Position numbers and translations under genes: made by a program. This document shows, in pieces, positions 33,776-45,312 of a stretch of 64,000 nucleotides of DNA (its first letter is position 1; each line of letters opens with the position of its first letter). Origin of the DNA: Artemisia argyi (taxonomy: Eukaryota; Streptophyta; Magnoliopsida; Asterales; Asteraceae); the NCBI GenBank assembly GCA_030686995.1, contig CM060694.1:94517844-94581843 (forward strand), given 5' to 3'. The notes beneath the pieces were generated by a model. It was given only the letters and a program-made list of their open reading frames with translations. It was not told the origin of the DNA and did not search any database.

Positions 33776-34993
33776 GTACCTGACAGCGTCAAGAGCAATT
33801 TTGTAACGGCGTCAGGAGCAAAAAGGATGACGGCCCAGAGAAAACGTGACGACGTCAGAACAAGGCCGTCAAGAGTAAAAGTGGTGACGGCCCAGAGCAG
33901 AAATACACATGACGGCGTCAGATCTAGATCTAGGCAGTCCGAGAACTTTATTGGCGGCGAGATGACGGCGTCAGAATTTTACTCTTGACGCCGTCACCTC
34001 ATGAAATCTATATATACTTTTCTAATTTTCATTCATTGTGTGGAACTTGTGAGGAGAATTTTAGGGCCGAACTTTATAAACCCTAGCTCGTTTATAACAG
34101 TATTTTCAAGGGTTTTCACCCCTTGAAACCCTTCATGTTCAATTGAGATAAGTTTTCTTTCAATTCGTTCAATATGTCTATGTGTTGTTTGAATATATCT
34201 TATGCTTGTCTTGATTTTAACATGCTAGGCTAGATCTTTTGTGTGTTTGCTTAGATGTAATAAAACCTAGATGTTGATTATAGGTTGATTGCTTGTTTAT
34301 AGTTGTAATGGATGATTGATTTCAATGTTAGGCTTAAGAAAACTGGCAGATCTCCATTGTGTAACTTGCTTGAACGTCTTAAGAAACATGAACCGATGTG
34401 TACTAGGTTTTTATGGTTGTATTTAATGCATGAGCGAATTCTAGTGATCCCATGTTAAGAGCTTCTTGCAGGCTCGACATATGAGTGAAGTAGGAGCTTA
34501 TAGAATTGGGGAAGCAAGTACGCCACCCCATGATTGGTATTAAGGAATATAACTCGTCATCCACGCAACTGTAACAAACAATTAACCTGTAAAAGATATC
34601 TAGGGAGTAGTGAAATCTAAGTAAGCACAATTCTCCCATTTATTGTTCACACCACATTAGTTTAATTAGCTTTTTTACATTTCTGTTATTTTATTTTGGT
34701 TGCATCTTAGTTATTGGGTTAGTTGACTAGCAACTAATTCCGCCCACTCTTCCAAAACCTGAGATTTTTACTTGCTTTCATAAAATATAAAAACACAAAA
34801 AGAATCACCCCTCACCTCTAGACCTAGTTTTTAGGCTTTCTAATCCTAGCAACACTATTCCTGAGTTGAACGATCAATCCCCCGGTACTTGCCACTATAA
34901 TATACTACAACGATCAGGTACACTGCCTGGTGGGGGTTGTAAGCTTCTCGAGATCCCTTGAGAGGTAAAGCCTGGTGCAATTCCCACACATCA
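33776..34993 (+). repeat. 5' LTR of element F, lacking about 200 bp at its start
   Basis: Begins at GTACCTGAC, which corresponds to 38496 in the 3' LTR, so about 200 bp are missing. Ends CACACATCA. The last part (from 'ctgagttgaacgatcaatcc' to 'ctgcctggtgggggttg') matches the 3' LTR and the reverse of 58361-59801. A TATA-like CTATATATAC lies near 34007, just after the TGACGGCGTCA cluster. The middle resembles G more than the 3' LTR of the same element. Confidence 0.75.
33780..33995. promoter_or_regulatory. Cluster of TGACGGCGTCA-type motifs, F 5' LTR
   Basis: About nine copies of TGACGGCGTCA or close variants (tgacagcgtca, tgacgacgtca, tgacggcccaga) just upstream of a TATA-like box at 34007. 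TGACG is the known core of as-1 elements bound by TGA-type bZIP factors. That these copies are bound is inference. Confidence 0.6.
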
Positions 34994-35080
34994 GAGCTTC
35001 ATCAACCCCTCAAAATGCCTCACTTAGTGAAACCTATGCACCATATGAGCCTTCACCTAGGATAGTTTCGACCTAGCTGC

Positions 35081-35848
35081 ATGTCATGGTTAGGCACTAC
35101 CATAATACAAGATGAACACATAGGTGACCTTGATGTGATGGAGGATGTAGCGGAACATGATCACATTGATCAAAAAGACCTAGGTTTTATGATCGATGAT
35201 GATGAATCTCAAGAAACACATGATGAATCTTTTGGGCAATTTGAATATAGCAGTCAGAATATTGAGGATGATCCTTATGATTCGGATATAGAAGTTAAGA
35301 TGCCTAGAGAAGCAATTGAGATACTTGGGAAAATGTTAGGGTTAGATTATAATAAAACACATGTTGAGGATATAGGTGATCTTGACACAAGGAATGATGA
35401 AGTAAATAACATAAGCTCACAAAGTACCCCACAAGTCCTACCATCATTTGAGGCACACACACCGCCCGTGACTTACCTGGAAGAAGTAGAAGAAACTTTA
35501 GGAATCCCAATGGAGGTAGAACCTTTGGACCAAGCACCACTAGAGGATATAGGTTTGAATACTTATAGTGATAACCTTACCCTAAGTTCTAGGGAATTTC
35601 CTAGTGTTGATGAGCCGGAACCTCAATCTTTACACACCTTTCCATCCTTAGATATATTTCTAGGAGACAAAAGAGGAACCGACCCACCCATCAACCAATA
35701 TTATCCGGGTAGTTTTAGGATGAAGGAAGCCATTTACTCACCCCCTTCACCTCACGTGGCATATTTCCACCCTAAGGGTGTGTATCGCTACTTCCACCCG
35801 CACTTAATGCTAAGTGTAGGTAAAACCTCCCCTATTTCCGTTAAATAA
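35081..35848 (+). CDS. Unknown acidic 255-residue protein of element F
   Basis: ATG at 35081 to TAA at 35848, with no break. The first 90 residues are rich in D and E (for example DDDESQETHDES). The C-terminus has a conserved-looking basic/aromatic part: YYPGSFRMKEAIYSPPSPH, then VYRYFHPHLMLSVGK. No signal peptide, membrane segment or known domain is visible. It ends 47 bp before the Athila-type GGGAGGCAACCC motif, the position where G ends its gag-like frame. It may be the last ORF of a larger parent element whose gag-pol was deleted. Function not recognised. Confidence 0.55.
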   Translation: MSWLGTTIIQDEHIGDLDVMEDVAEHDHIDQKDLGFMIDDDESQETHDESFGQFEYSSQNIEDDPYDSDIEVKMPREAIEILGKMLGLDYNKTHVEDIGDLDTRNDEVNNISSQSTPQVLPSFEAHTPPVTYLEEVEETLGIPMEVEPLDQAPLEDIGLNTYSDNLTLSSREFPSVDEPEPQSLHTFPSLDIFLGDKRGTDPPINQYYPGSFRMKEAIYSPPSPHVAYFHPKGVYRYFHPHLMLSVGKTSPISVK

Positions 35849-38296
35849 GGGTAGAGTCAGGCTCGTGACTCGAACAAAAACAAACGCTTATTGGGAGGCA
35901 ACCCAAGTTTTATTTATTTATTTGTTTGATTTTTTTTTGTTTGATGTTATTTGTTTCTGTATGCATATCTTATTTTTATTGTTGGTAGATCGTGTTTCAA
36001 ACTAAATTGTGAAAATGCTTTATTTTGTTGTTTAACTTCGTCTTAACTTCATATAAAGGTATTTTGCAAATGCTAAGTGTAAGTGAAACCCCAAATTTGT
36101 TTATAAGAACGAAAATGATCATGATTCGCCACGATATTAAATGAACATGTATATTAGTAAATGTTAGAGTCAAATGCTTGTATCGAATCTTAATGATGTT
36201 TTGCAGGATTTTCCAGGATAGGACATAAGTTTTTCCAGAAATTTTCCGGAAACTTAACATAAAGATTTATGTAGGTCACTTCTGACGGTGTCAGGGTTTA
36301 AAACCTGACGGAGTCACGTGTAAAATTCTGGAAATTTTGAGAGTTTTGTTTTTCTAACGGAGTCTTAAAAGTTTTTGTTGATTCTTTAGTTTTATAAACT
36401 CCAGGAAATCTGCAAACATTCATTCCACAAGCATTATATCTTTAATTGTTTTGTTTTTATTCCTAAGTCTGGAATTACATCTAGTTGTGAGTTTTCTTTG
36501 TTCGGATTGATGCTTTAGGTTCTTGTGATTGTTTTCTCAGGTTTAACAGGTTATATATGACAAGAAGATGATTTATATTTCTGGAATGGAAGCTTTGAAC
36601 GTTCATTTTCTTGGAGGAAGATCTAACCTTGTTATCACACTATCCACACAGAACGAATCAGGAGAGTATTCGTTTTCATTCTTTTACCTATTTTCTTTTA
36701 CATTCTTTAATTGAACATTGGGGACAATGTTCATCCTAAGTGTAAGGGGAGGGTAAATGATGATACCTTATAGGATACTATTGCACTTGAGTTTGTTTGT
36801 TCGATGGTAGATGTGTAATAAAACTAAGAGAAATACTTGTTAGTGTAATTTTAGCGCCAAATTTAAAATTTTTTACAACATTTAGGAGTGAAACTTTAGC
36901 CTTAACAAGCGTCTCATAGATAGGAGTTGTATGACTAGCACAAAACCGTACCATTCAGAAAAATTTTCCACCCAAATATGTGAGGTTCGCCTTTAGATTT
37001 GATAGGAAAAGCATTCATTATTAGTGCTTATAAGTGTACCGGTAGCATTTAGATTCTAGAACTTGTGTTAGTGATGCATCCCGAGACCGCTAGTGAGACT
37101 ACATTCGTGTAGTAGGATTTACTACATGATAAGAGGCATTAGAATCACCCTTGTGTTAAACCCGTATCATAATTACTTGACCATTTAAGTCATATTACTT
37201 GACTAGTAAATTCAAATAATTTTTCCACACCTTAGCATTGTACTCATTTTTAGTACACGAAACCCCTAGTACACCCCTCCGAGCCTATCTTTTCCTTTCT
37301 AACTTTAAGCATTTTACTTAAAGGAAGAATTTGTTACAACCCACCCAAATGTACACCCAAATCGCCTTAGCCTTCCTTGTATGCACTCATCTTTAGTGCA
37401 TTATTGTTAATTGTTTAAACCCTTAGCTAATTATCTAATTGATTACATGGTTGCTAAGTCGAGTCATATCTTGTACATATTGTTTTGGGATGATTGGGAC
37501 TCATGGGTAAAGGACTAGTGTTTTGGAGTAATGGGGAAGAACATCAATTATTACCCCCATATGTGCGTTAATCTTAAAAAGTACTCAAAGTGTTTTGATT
37601 ATCTTGATTCGAGTCATTACAGTAGTTTATTGTAAAGTATGTAAAAATTCAAGTGTAAGGGGAATGTACATTCCCTATGATGTATTATTTTGGATTGTAG
37701 GGTACGAGTGTATGAAAAAAAAAATAAGAAAAAGAAAGGAGAAAAAACATACGGACTACCATCCCGTTTTATTCTATGTTTATTTTATGTTTTTGTTATT
37801 TTTGATTTATTAGCTTAAGTCGAGTCGAGTCTTGGCTTAGCAACGCCATATTGTACATGTAATTAACCAAGATAATTAACTCGCCACCAGTAAATATTAC
37901 CTTTATCCAACAAAACCGTGTTTTCCATATCCCTACACCTACGTTATAACCCTTTAAAAGACCTCTTTGATAGTTTATCCTAGGTTCTTACGCCAAGTGG
38001 TGGAGGTTTGATCCTTTCCCAAGCCTATGGTAATCTATTTGCTATTACAGGTAGTGAGAGATGTTTTCCATTTCCATATTATGATTTATACTTTATTACA
38101 CCCGAGAGATGTGAGTATCTAAACACCATTTGTGTGGTGCTAGTGTATGACCTCCGTGCTTGTTTTTGGTTTTTAGTGGAACGATTATTTGTTTTAATTA
38201 CTTTTATATTAGTGTTAAATGACCCCTAACTTGTATTTTGATTAGAATAAAAGCGAATTTGCTTGAGGACAAGCAAATCTCAAGTGTAAGGGTATT
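35849..38296 (+). other. Noncoding 3' region of element F
   Basis: About 2.4 kb, homologous in reverse to 59802-62225 of G. Landmarks are GGGAGGCAACCC (35895), AAGTGTAAGGGGAGGG (36740), AAGTGTAAGGGGAATG (37652), an A-rich tract (37713-37750) and AAGTGTAAGGGTATT right before the 3' LTR. Two TGACGG..GTCA motifs lie at 36282-36318. ORFs 35997-36260 (minus), 37595-37813 and 38008-38229 are not supported. Confidence 0.75.
38281..38296 (+). other. Polypurine-like tract of element F
   Basis: Caagtgtaagggtatt abuts the TGATGAGGCG start of the LTR. It is a weak purine run, but the same motif occupies the same place in G. Confidence 0.55.
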
Positions 38297-40005
38297 TGAT
38301 GAGGCGAAAAATGTACCACTTTTAAGGGGTCATTTAAGCCCGAATTCGTAATTATTTGATCAAATATTGCTCTAAATCGTTCCTTTTGTCATTTTAGGTA
38401 CTTTTGGAGAGAAATCTGGCAAAAGAAGCATTTTGGACGCTTTTGGAGCTAAAAAGTGAAGAATACGACAAAGTCTCAAATTCTTGCTGGAAACAGTACC
38501 TGACGACGTCAAGTGTTTAGTAGTGACGGCGTCAAGTCTGGCAAAAAAGGTGGATATGGAAAATACACATGACGGCCCAGAACATTTTCTTTGTAATTGA
38601 CCTGACGGCGTCACCAAGGCCGTCAGGGTCAGATTACACGTGACGGCCCAGAGTAAGTTTACACATGACGGCGTCAGGATTCAACCTGACGACGTCAGAT
38701 GTTATAGAGTGACGATGTCAGGAAGAAGGCTTACACAAGAATAAAACTTAATGAAACCGTCACAAGATGATCGAGACAATCACAACTTGCACGCGGAGTA
38801 GCTGACACTGCTTTGGCCATAAATTTTGCATACGAACTCGGATTTGAGCGATTCAAAAAAGGAAACGATCGGGACGAAAAAATATTTGATTTGGTGAAAA
38901 AATGGTCGTGATGCCGTCACTCCTTACGGGCTGACGCCGTCAAGATGGGCCAGGCAGAAAAGAGCCTATAAATATAACATCATAACTTCACTTTTTGTAA
39001 GCCCTAAACCCTAAGTTCGATTCCTGGGTTTAGATAGGTGTTTTTCCAGCAACTTAGAGGGTTTCAATCACTCCATAAACATCTTGTAATGGTTTGTTGA
39101 TTCTATCTTAATTCATGTCTTCAATTATCATTATTGTTGCTTGTTCTTCATTAATTATGCTTGGCTAATTCATCTTGTGTCTACTTATGATTGTGTGAAA
39201 CTTGTATATAATTGATTAGATCTTATTGATGTCTTTGTTGATGTTTGTGTCTATCTTCATCAATTAAGGTGTGACAACTTCAATAGGTCTAGTTGATTTA
39301 GCTTATTATTCTTGATTCCTATTGTCTCTTGTTTGGTTGATTGAATTCGATGTTAGGCTTAAGAAAACTGGCAGACTTCCATTGGTAACTTGCTTGAACG
39401 TCTTAAGAAACATGATCGGAGGTGTACTACGATTTTTGTTTGTATTTAATGCATAAGTGAATTCTAATGATCCCATGTTAGGAGCTTTTAACGGCTCGAC
39501 ATAGGAGTGAAGTAGGATCTTATGGAGTTAGGGAATATCGTACACGGCCCTATGACTAGTATTAAGGAATACAACCCGTCAATTAAAACAAGGTGTGACA
39601 ATTCAATAGGTAGAGTTGGATAGCTAGCAAGGAGTAACATATCATGGGTAGACATGCTTCACATCCCTTGTAGAACCTTAGTTTATTTTTCTTGCACATT
39701 AGTTTAATTAGTAGCTTTTGGGTTAGTTGATTAGCAACTAATTCCGCCCCTCCTTCCAATACCCGAGATTTTTACCTGCTTTTCATAAAATATAAAAACA
39801 CAAAAAGAATCATCCTTCACCTTTAGACCTAGTTAGATTAATTTCAATCCTAACGACACTATTCCTGAGTTGAACGATCAATCCCCCGGTACTTGTCACT
39901 ATACTATACTACAACGATCAGGTACACTGCCTGGTGGGGGTTGTAAGCTTCTCAAGATTCCTTGAGAGGTAAAACCTGTTACGAGGGCGCAATTCCCACG
40001 TATCA
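38297..40005 (+). repeat. 3' LTR of element F
   Basis: TGATGAGGCG to CCCACGTATCA, about 1.7 kb, followed by GCTAC. TATA-like CCTATAAATATAAC lies near 38965, downstream of the TGACGGCGTCA cluster (38496-38945). The start and end match the reverse of 58361-59801. Confidence 0.85.
38496..38945. promoter_or_regulatory. Cluster of TGACGGCGTCA-type motifs, F 3' LTR
   Basis: About a dozen copies, including tgacgacgtca, tgacggcgtca, tgacggccca, tgacgatgtca and tgacgccgtca, ending about 20 bp before the TATA-like box. TGACG cores are in both orientations because the motif is nearly palindromic. Confidence 0.6.
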
Positions 40006-40010
40006 GCTAC

Positions 40011-40549
40011 TATTATGACGCCTGATCAACGTGATAATACTTGCACCATATAACGTGCACTTATTGTGGGCATAGGATATCTTGAGGAGTACCTGAGAAG
40101 CTTAGAATCTGATCTCTGATGAAGATTATCCGCGATTAGTGAGACTTTAGGTTCATTCTACCTATGCGTATGCTCTGCCTTCGTTCGTTAGATATCTGGA
40201 TAAGTTTGGACTCTTGATTTGCATTCTGTTGACCTCTGTATATCTGTTACAAATCTTATGCTCCTGGTATAGCTCTATAATGTTTGATACAGTTATTCGA
40301 TCTAAATTTTGTTCGTATCCCATGTTATACTTCGAGAAGATTCATCTATCATCCATTATATGTTGCATTGCCTTTCTGATTAGATTCAACCTGATTTGTC
40401 TTTTCTGAAGAAATCGAATCTACCTTTGATCGACAAAATCGAGTCATGAGAAACTAGTAGTTACGTTTTCATTCACCGTCCGATATGTTTCCGTTCGCTT
40501 ACCCATAAAATTTCGAGGACGAAATTTTTTTCTTTTAGAGGGGAAGAGT
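40011..40549 (+). mobile_element. Element H, internal 3' end
   Basis: Noncoding end of a chromovirus-like gypsy element. The motif TTTCGAGGACGAAAT at 40511-40525, followed by a purine-rich tract and an LTR, is the usual 3' border of Tekay/Del-like elements. No integrase remnant is readable. The 64-codon ORF at 40214-40408 is not supported. Confidence 0.65.
40536..40549 (+). other. Polypurine tract of element H
   Basis: Tagaggggaagagt directly precedes TGTAAAACCC. Confidence 0.75.
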
Positions 40550-43132
40550 TGTAAAACCCAGAATTTCAAAATATGTGTAAATGACCAAAATACCTCTAAT
40601 GCTTAAAAATTTTATTATCACACTTATATAAACACCAAATAAATCCCAAACACTTTGATATTTAGCAACATATGATCCATATTATTTTTGTAGGAACATT
40701 TCCAATATTTTGACCCTCATAAAAATGTATGGCACGCCTAAAGAAGTATTATGGGTCCAAAATTATTTAAAAACTTGTACATAACTTTTTAAATAATTTA
40801 CTTAAGATATTTTAAGAAATATTGAAAATTTCTGATTTGGTCTTCCCTTAAACCTTGAAGCTCGGACAAAACCACCCCATATCACCCCTATAATTATTCC
40901 CATTTATTTCATAATATTTCATACCAAAATAAAGCCCTAAATCACCACAAAAATTCAAACTGGCGGCATAAAATTTTCCAGAGGTGTTTGCTATTTTTCT
41001 TGGGCTCTTTCTAAATTGTAGAAGGTGTGAAAAATAGTGGTGAAGACTGTGGAGTGATCGGGGGATCGTGGGCAATTGTTTTGTGTCGTTTATTGTAGCC
41101 GAAAAGCAATAATTCATTCCTCCTTGTTCCATTCGATCCAAAGCTTTTGGGTATTTTTATATCACTCTTCTTATCATATATTATCTGTATAAAATGATAA
41201 AAATGATCCATGCTGCTATACGAATTAAATAAAACAACACCTTAAATTAAGCAAAAACCCTAAATCGGCCTATATAAATTTCTGGTGGCTCGACTTGATT
41301 TTTGTACCATGTATATATGTATATTCAACATATATAAAATGAGGTTACATTTATTCGAAGCTTGGAAAAATTGTTTTGAATTGTTTTGTTTTGATTCGAT
41401 TGGAATAAATAAAAAAGGGTGTGAAATAATTAGGGTTAGGGTTTTTTAGGATTTTGGATCTTGTAATTAATGACTAATGAACGTGTAATGATGATTTGAT
41501 GTGTTGGAAAAATTAGGGTTCCAAGTTCGGGTTTTTATTAAAAACTGTATGGAATTAAATAAATAAAAGGTGGTGCTTTGTAATTTTATAAACTTTGGGG
41601 TTATTTTTGAAAATCATTTTAGACTTGAGGAGAAATATAGAAAATATAATACGAGGGTGTTAAGTGTTAATTTTATAATTAGAAGGTTAAATATTAATTA
41701 TGGAATTAATTATGCACGATTTGAAATTAATTAAAATGGAGGGGTGTGTTTTGTAAATTCTGGTATTTTGTAGTGATTCGTACATATTTAATCATGAGGG
41801 GTAAATTGTTTAATTTCTAGAAACTAAGGGGCTAATGTGTTTAAATGATTTAATTATGGATTAAAGTGTAAATAATAAATAATAAGGATTTAAAATGGAA
41901 ATTTTATAAGTAAAGGGCTGTTTTGTATAAATATGATATTAAGGGATATAATGTGTTCTTTTGATAATCAATGGTTAAATGTGTTAATTGGAATTTAATA
42001 TGGTTATATATGTAATTTAAATATTTATAAGGACTTATTTGTAATTAATGTAACTTAAGGGTTTAAATTGTAACATTTGTAAACTTGAGGTATTGAATGG
42101 TAAATATTATTAACTCATGGATTAAATGGTATAAAATCTGGAGAATTACAATATTTACACTTTAAACCTTGAACTTTGGCATATTTGTATAGTAAACCCT
42201 AAAATAGGGGAAGTTGTCATATTAAACCCTAATCTTGCATAATTGACATTTTGAACACTTAACTTATCCAAACATTAATTATAATCATGAAGGGATAATA
42301 TTACTAATTATGGAAACCTGGTAAATATGAAAACCTGCTAATTATGGAAAGTTACTATTTTTGGAAAGTTACCTAAAATGGAAAGATAACCTAAAAGGGA
42401 GTAATCTGATTTGAAATAAACTAGTAAATAATTCTCGACTTCTAATTCGTCTAGGTTCTGTGAAAGAGGAGTGGTCCTTATTCCTGTTTGATCTTTCTTG
42501 TGTCTGCTTTGTCGTCTGGTTGAGGTACAGATATTCTGACCTTATCTCTTAAGGTTTCTCATGATTCATAAACATATTTCGATATTAGCTTTTCTTATGA
42601 TTCATGATCCGTTTCATTGCCACTATTAAGATTTATGATCTTTATACGCCTGGTATCATTGGTTCATTTGATAGTATAATTTCGTATGAAGACCCTTTTA
42701 AAAATATAACCTGATGACTTTTGAGAAAAACTATTTTTGAAATGATTTATGTGATTACGATACGATGCCAGTTTTGTATGAAGGTTTTATGACTTTTATG
42801 AAATGTGTTTTTAAAGGAATACTTTTACGATAAAAAGGTTTTAAATAATTTTCTAAAGTCCTTAATTTGTTTTATTCTCTAAGATTTCTCATGACTTTCT
42901 TTAAAATCTTTTAATTATTTAACTTCAAATTTTGAACCTTGCTATAAACCTTTGCTATGAACCCTTTTGCTACTATGAACCTTCGATTTGAACCTCATGA
43001 TATGAATCTTTGATTTGGACCTTTAACTTGAACCATTGCTATGATCCCTTTGTATGATCCATATTTGATCGATCCATTTCTGTTATGAATTGCTTGATAT
43101 TTGTTGTATGCTATATTCCATTTCTTATAGCA
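40550..43132 (+). repeat. 3' LTR of element H, first part
   Basis: Starts TGTAAAACCC and runs 2.58 kb until element D, whose target duplication is TAGCA (43128-43132). AT-rich with no gene; ORFs 40848-41141 and 41011-41211 on the minus strand are chance. The LTR resumes at 54153. Confidence 0.8.
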
Positions 43133-43794
43133 TGTGGAAAACTAGAAGGGGGGGTTGAATAGTTTTGCATCTTTTTCGTTTAATAAATGTTTTCTTTTAA
43201 AGAATTGATGCTAATTGTAAAAACCTTAATAATTGTATATACTTATATTTTAAAGTGTTGAATAGAAATTATAATTTCATATATCTCACTTAAATATAAG
43301 TTTGTATTTATATATGTATATGTGTTTTAATAATTGTATATACTTATATTTTACTAATGTACAATTAATGTTGTAAATGGAACCTAGTTTGATCTTTATG
43401 TGAAATCAATATATGCACAACACACAATAATAACAATGTACGAAAGGCTAATAAGTAAGCAAGCAAAGAATGAGAGATGGAAAGATCAAACCGAGAGACA
43501 AAGGATTTATAGTGGTTCGGCTACAAGGACACCTTCCTTGCCCTACTCCACTCCCCGAGCACCGAACTCGAGAGTTTTCTTCACTAAGTCAATAACCTCC
43601 CTTATGGCGGAGAAAACCGTACACACCAAAAGCTTACACCAATTTACGACACAAAGCAAAACGTCTAGTTCTAATCGTAGCTAGAACCAATCTCACAACA
43701 AATATCACACCACACCTTCTTCACACCTTTTCACTTCTTCTATACTTCTTCACACCACAAGTATCTTCACGCCTTCACAAATACTTCACAACTT

Positions 43795-43915
43795 CAATGT
43801 CTTGAAACTTCACAACTTCAAGGGACTAACGTCTTCACAACTTCAAGCCACTAATGTCTTCACAACTTCAAGCCACCAATCTCTTCACAACTTCAAGCCA
43901 CTAATGTCTTCTAGT
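43795..43915. repeat. 27-bp tandem repeat in D 3' LTR
   Basis: About four units around TTCACAACTTCAAGCCACTA. The other LTR has the same array at 53125-53240. Confidence 0.85.
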
Positions 43916-44359
43916 CTTCTCCACTTGGAAGCTTCAATTTCTTCATTACTAGTCACTATTGCTACTATCTCCTATCACCACTACTATCCAACACTACTTC
44001 TTCACTTCAAGTTCCACTTCACACTTACAACAATTCTAGATTTTATAACTAAATCTAGCTAACTAATACATACACCTTATTCACCAAAATATGAAGGATT
44101 TACAAGAAGAGATAAACACGCAACTTAGATAGCAAGATGATACTAAGTTGTAATACTTCTAATATAAGTACTCTTCTCTTTGCACTTGAGTGTTGAGGCT
44201 TGAATCACTTTGAAACAAAGATTAATATATATATATGATCAAAGGATTTTTAGAGGATGAAGATGGATGTTTAGATCAGAAAGTTTTTAGTGCAAAACGC
44301 TGAGAAAAATATGTGGAATGATCCAGTATTTAAAAGGCCAGAAAATACTGTTCTGGAGC

Positions 44360-44440
44360 GTGCCGGTCCCCTTAATTAGGGGGCGGCCCCCTTAATGATT
44401 AATGGGGCCGCCTAATATAATTAAGGGGGCCAACCTCCTG
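44360..44440. promoter_or_regulatory. GGTCCCCTTAATTAGGGG cluster, D 3' LTR
   Basis: Four alternating arms: ggtccccttaattaggggg, cggcccccttaatgatta, atggggccgcc and ataattaagggggcc. Together they can form GC-rich stems with TTAATTA loops. Related clusters lie at 46305-46380 and 53690-53765, and more distantly in element I. Confidence 0.65.
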
Positions 44441-44823
44441 AACGTTGGATTTTCTTGTCCTTTTTTGAGGAAAATTTTTCTGGATTAGATTTGCCATTTT
44501 TGGTTGAAAATTTGAGTTCATAAATTTGTAATGAATTAAACATATTCTTTTAATGCCAAAAATGTTTTATAAAAGATATAAAATGTTTTGTAACATTTTA
44601 TAAATATCTAGTGATTAACAAAAGTGTTCCTTTGATCTTATAATGCATTAGACACTTTGTTTATTCATACCTTAAGTGATTGGATGGTAAAGATGAGTAT
44701 TTACTACTAAACACTTGTTTATGTCATAATCTTGGGTTTGATGAGTTTTTGTTTTGTGATTATCAAAACATAGAGATATCGAGAGATATGATTAACGTTT
44801 TTAGTCATTTATTTATATCAACA

Positions 44824-44838
44824 ATCTCCCCCTTTTTG
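44824..44838 (-). other. Polypurine tract of element D
   Basis: Minus strand caaaaagggggagat abuts TGTTGATATAAA, the LTR start. Further G-rich motifs follow at 44913-44927 and 44950-44985. Confidence 0.85.
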
Positions 44839-45312
44839 ATGATTACAAAACCTAAACTCATTAAATCCAAGAATTAATTTTTTAGGCAAAGTATTTAGTG
44901 AGTTTATATTCACTTCTCCCCCTTTTTGTATAATCAAAAAGGTTTAAGCCAAGCTCCCCCTTGATGTATGCTCCCCCTTGTTTGAGGGCACCAAAGATTC
45001 GAGTATTGGAATTCTTGCAAGAAAAATATTAGAAGCACAAGCATGGCACAAGTAAACACATATATCATAATACCAACAAATAATAAGCATGGCAAAAGGT
45101 AGTTAGAAATACATATTAAGTCATTCATTAATAGAAAATGATTATGTCAACCCATAATCATTGTTACAAAGGCCATAAATATAGAATACTAAACTAAGTA
45201 GAGCATCCTAATGTGCCAACAAGGAGTGTCACCAAACTTTCTTGAATCCAAAAATGGTTGAGGAGTTTTATTTTGAAAATGAGAAACATAAGCATATAAA
45301 ATGCTTTGTGGT

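Larger units (their letters stand above)
33776..40005 (+). mobile_element. Element F: Athila-like gypsy derivative without gag-pol
   Basis: LTR, a 3.3-kb interior, LTR. The interior holds one 255-codon ORF, the GGGAGGCAACCC motif known from Athila elements (35895-35906) and a long noncoding stretch with three AAGTGTAAGGG motifs. No RT, integrase or typical gag is seen. I could not find a convincing PBS after the 5' LTR. Right flank GCTAC (40006-40010) equals 29741-29745, left of E1, so E1 and F may have behaved as one insertion, or E1 entered and replaced the start of the F 5' LTR. The two LTRs differ strongly, which suggests a mosaic. Confidence 0.7.
43133..44823 (-). repeat. 3' LTR of element D
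   Basis: TGTGGAAAAC to ATATCAACA, 1691 bp. In transcription direction it begins at 44823. It carries the GGTCCCC cluster (44360-44440), a 27-bp tandem repeat (43795-43915) and the sequence ATTTATAGTGG (43508-43518), which reads CCACTATAAAT on the minus strand as a likely TATA box. ORFs 43400-43684 and 43802-44062 also occur in the other LTR but have no protein support. Confidence 0.92.

Noticed and set aside
43400..44062. Two ORFs (43400-43684, 43802-44062) also present at 52731-53393
   Set aside because: They are conserved only because the two LTRs of one insertion are nearly identical; no domain is visible.
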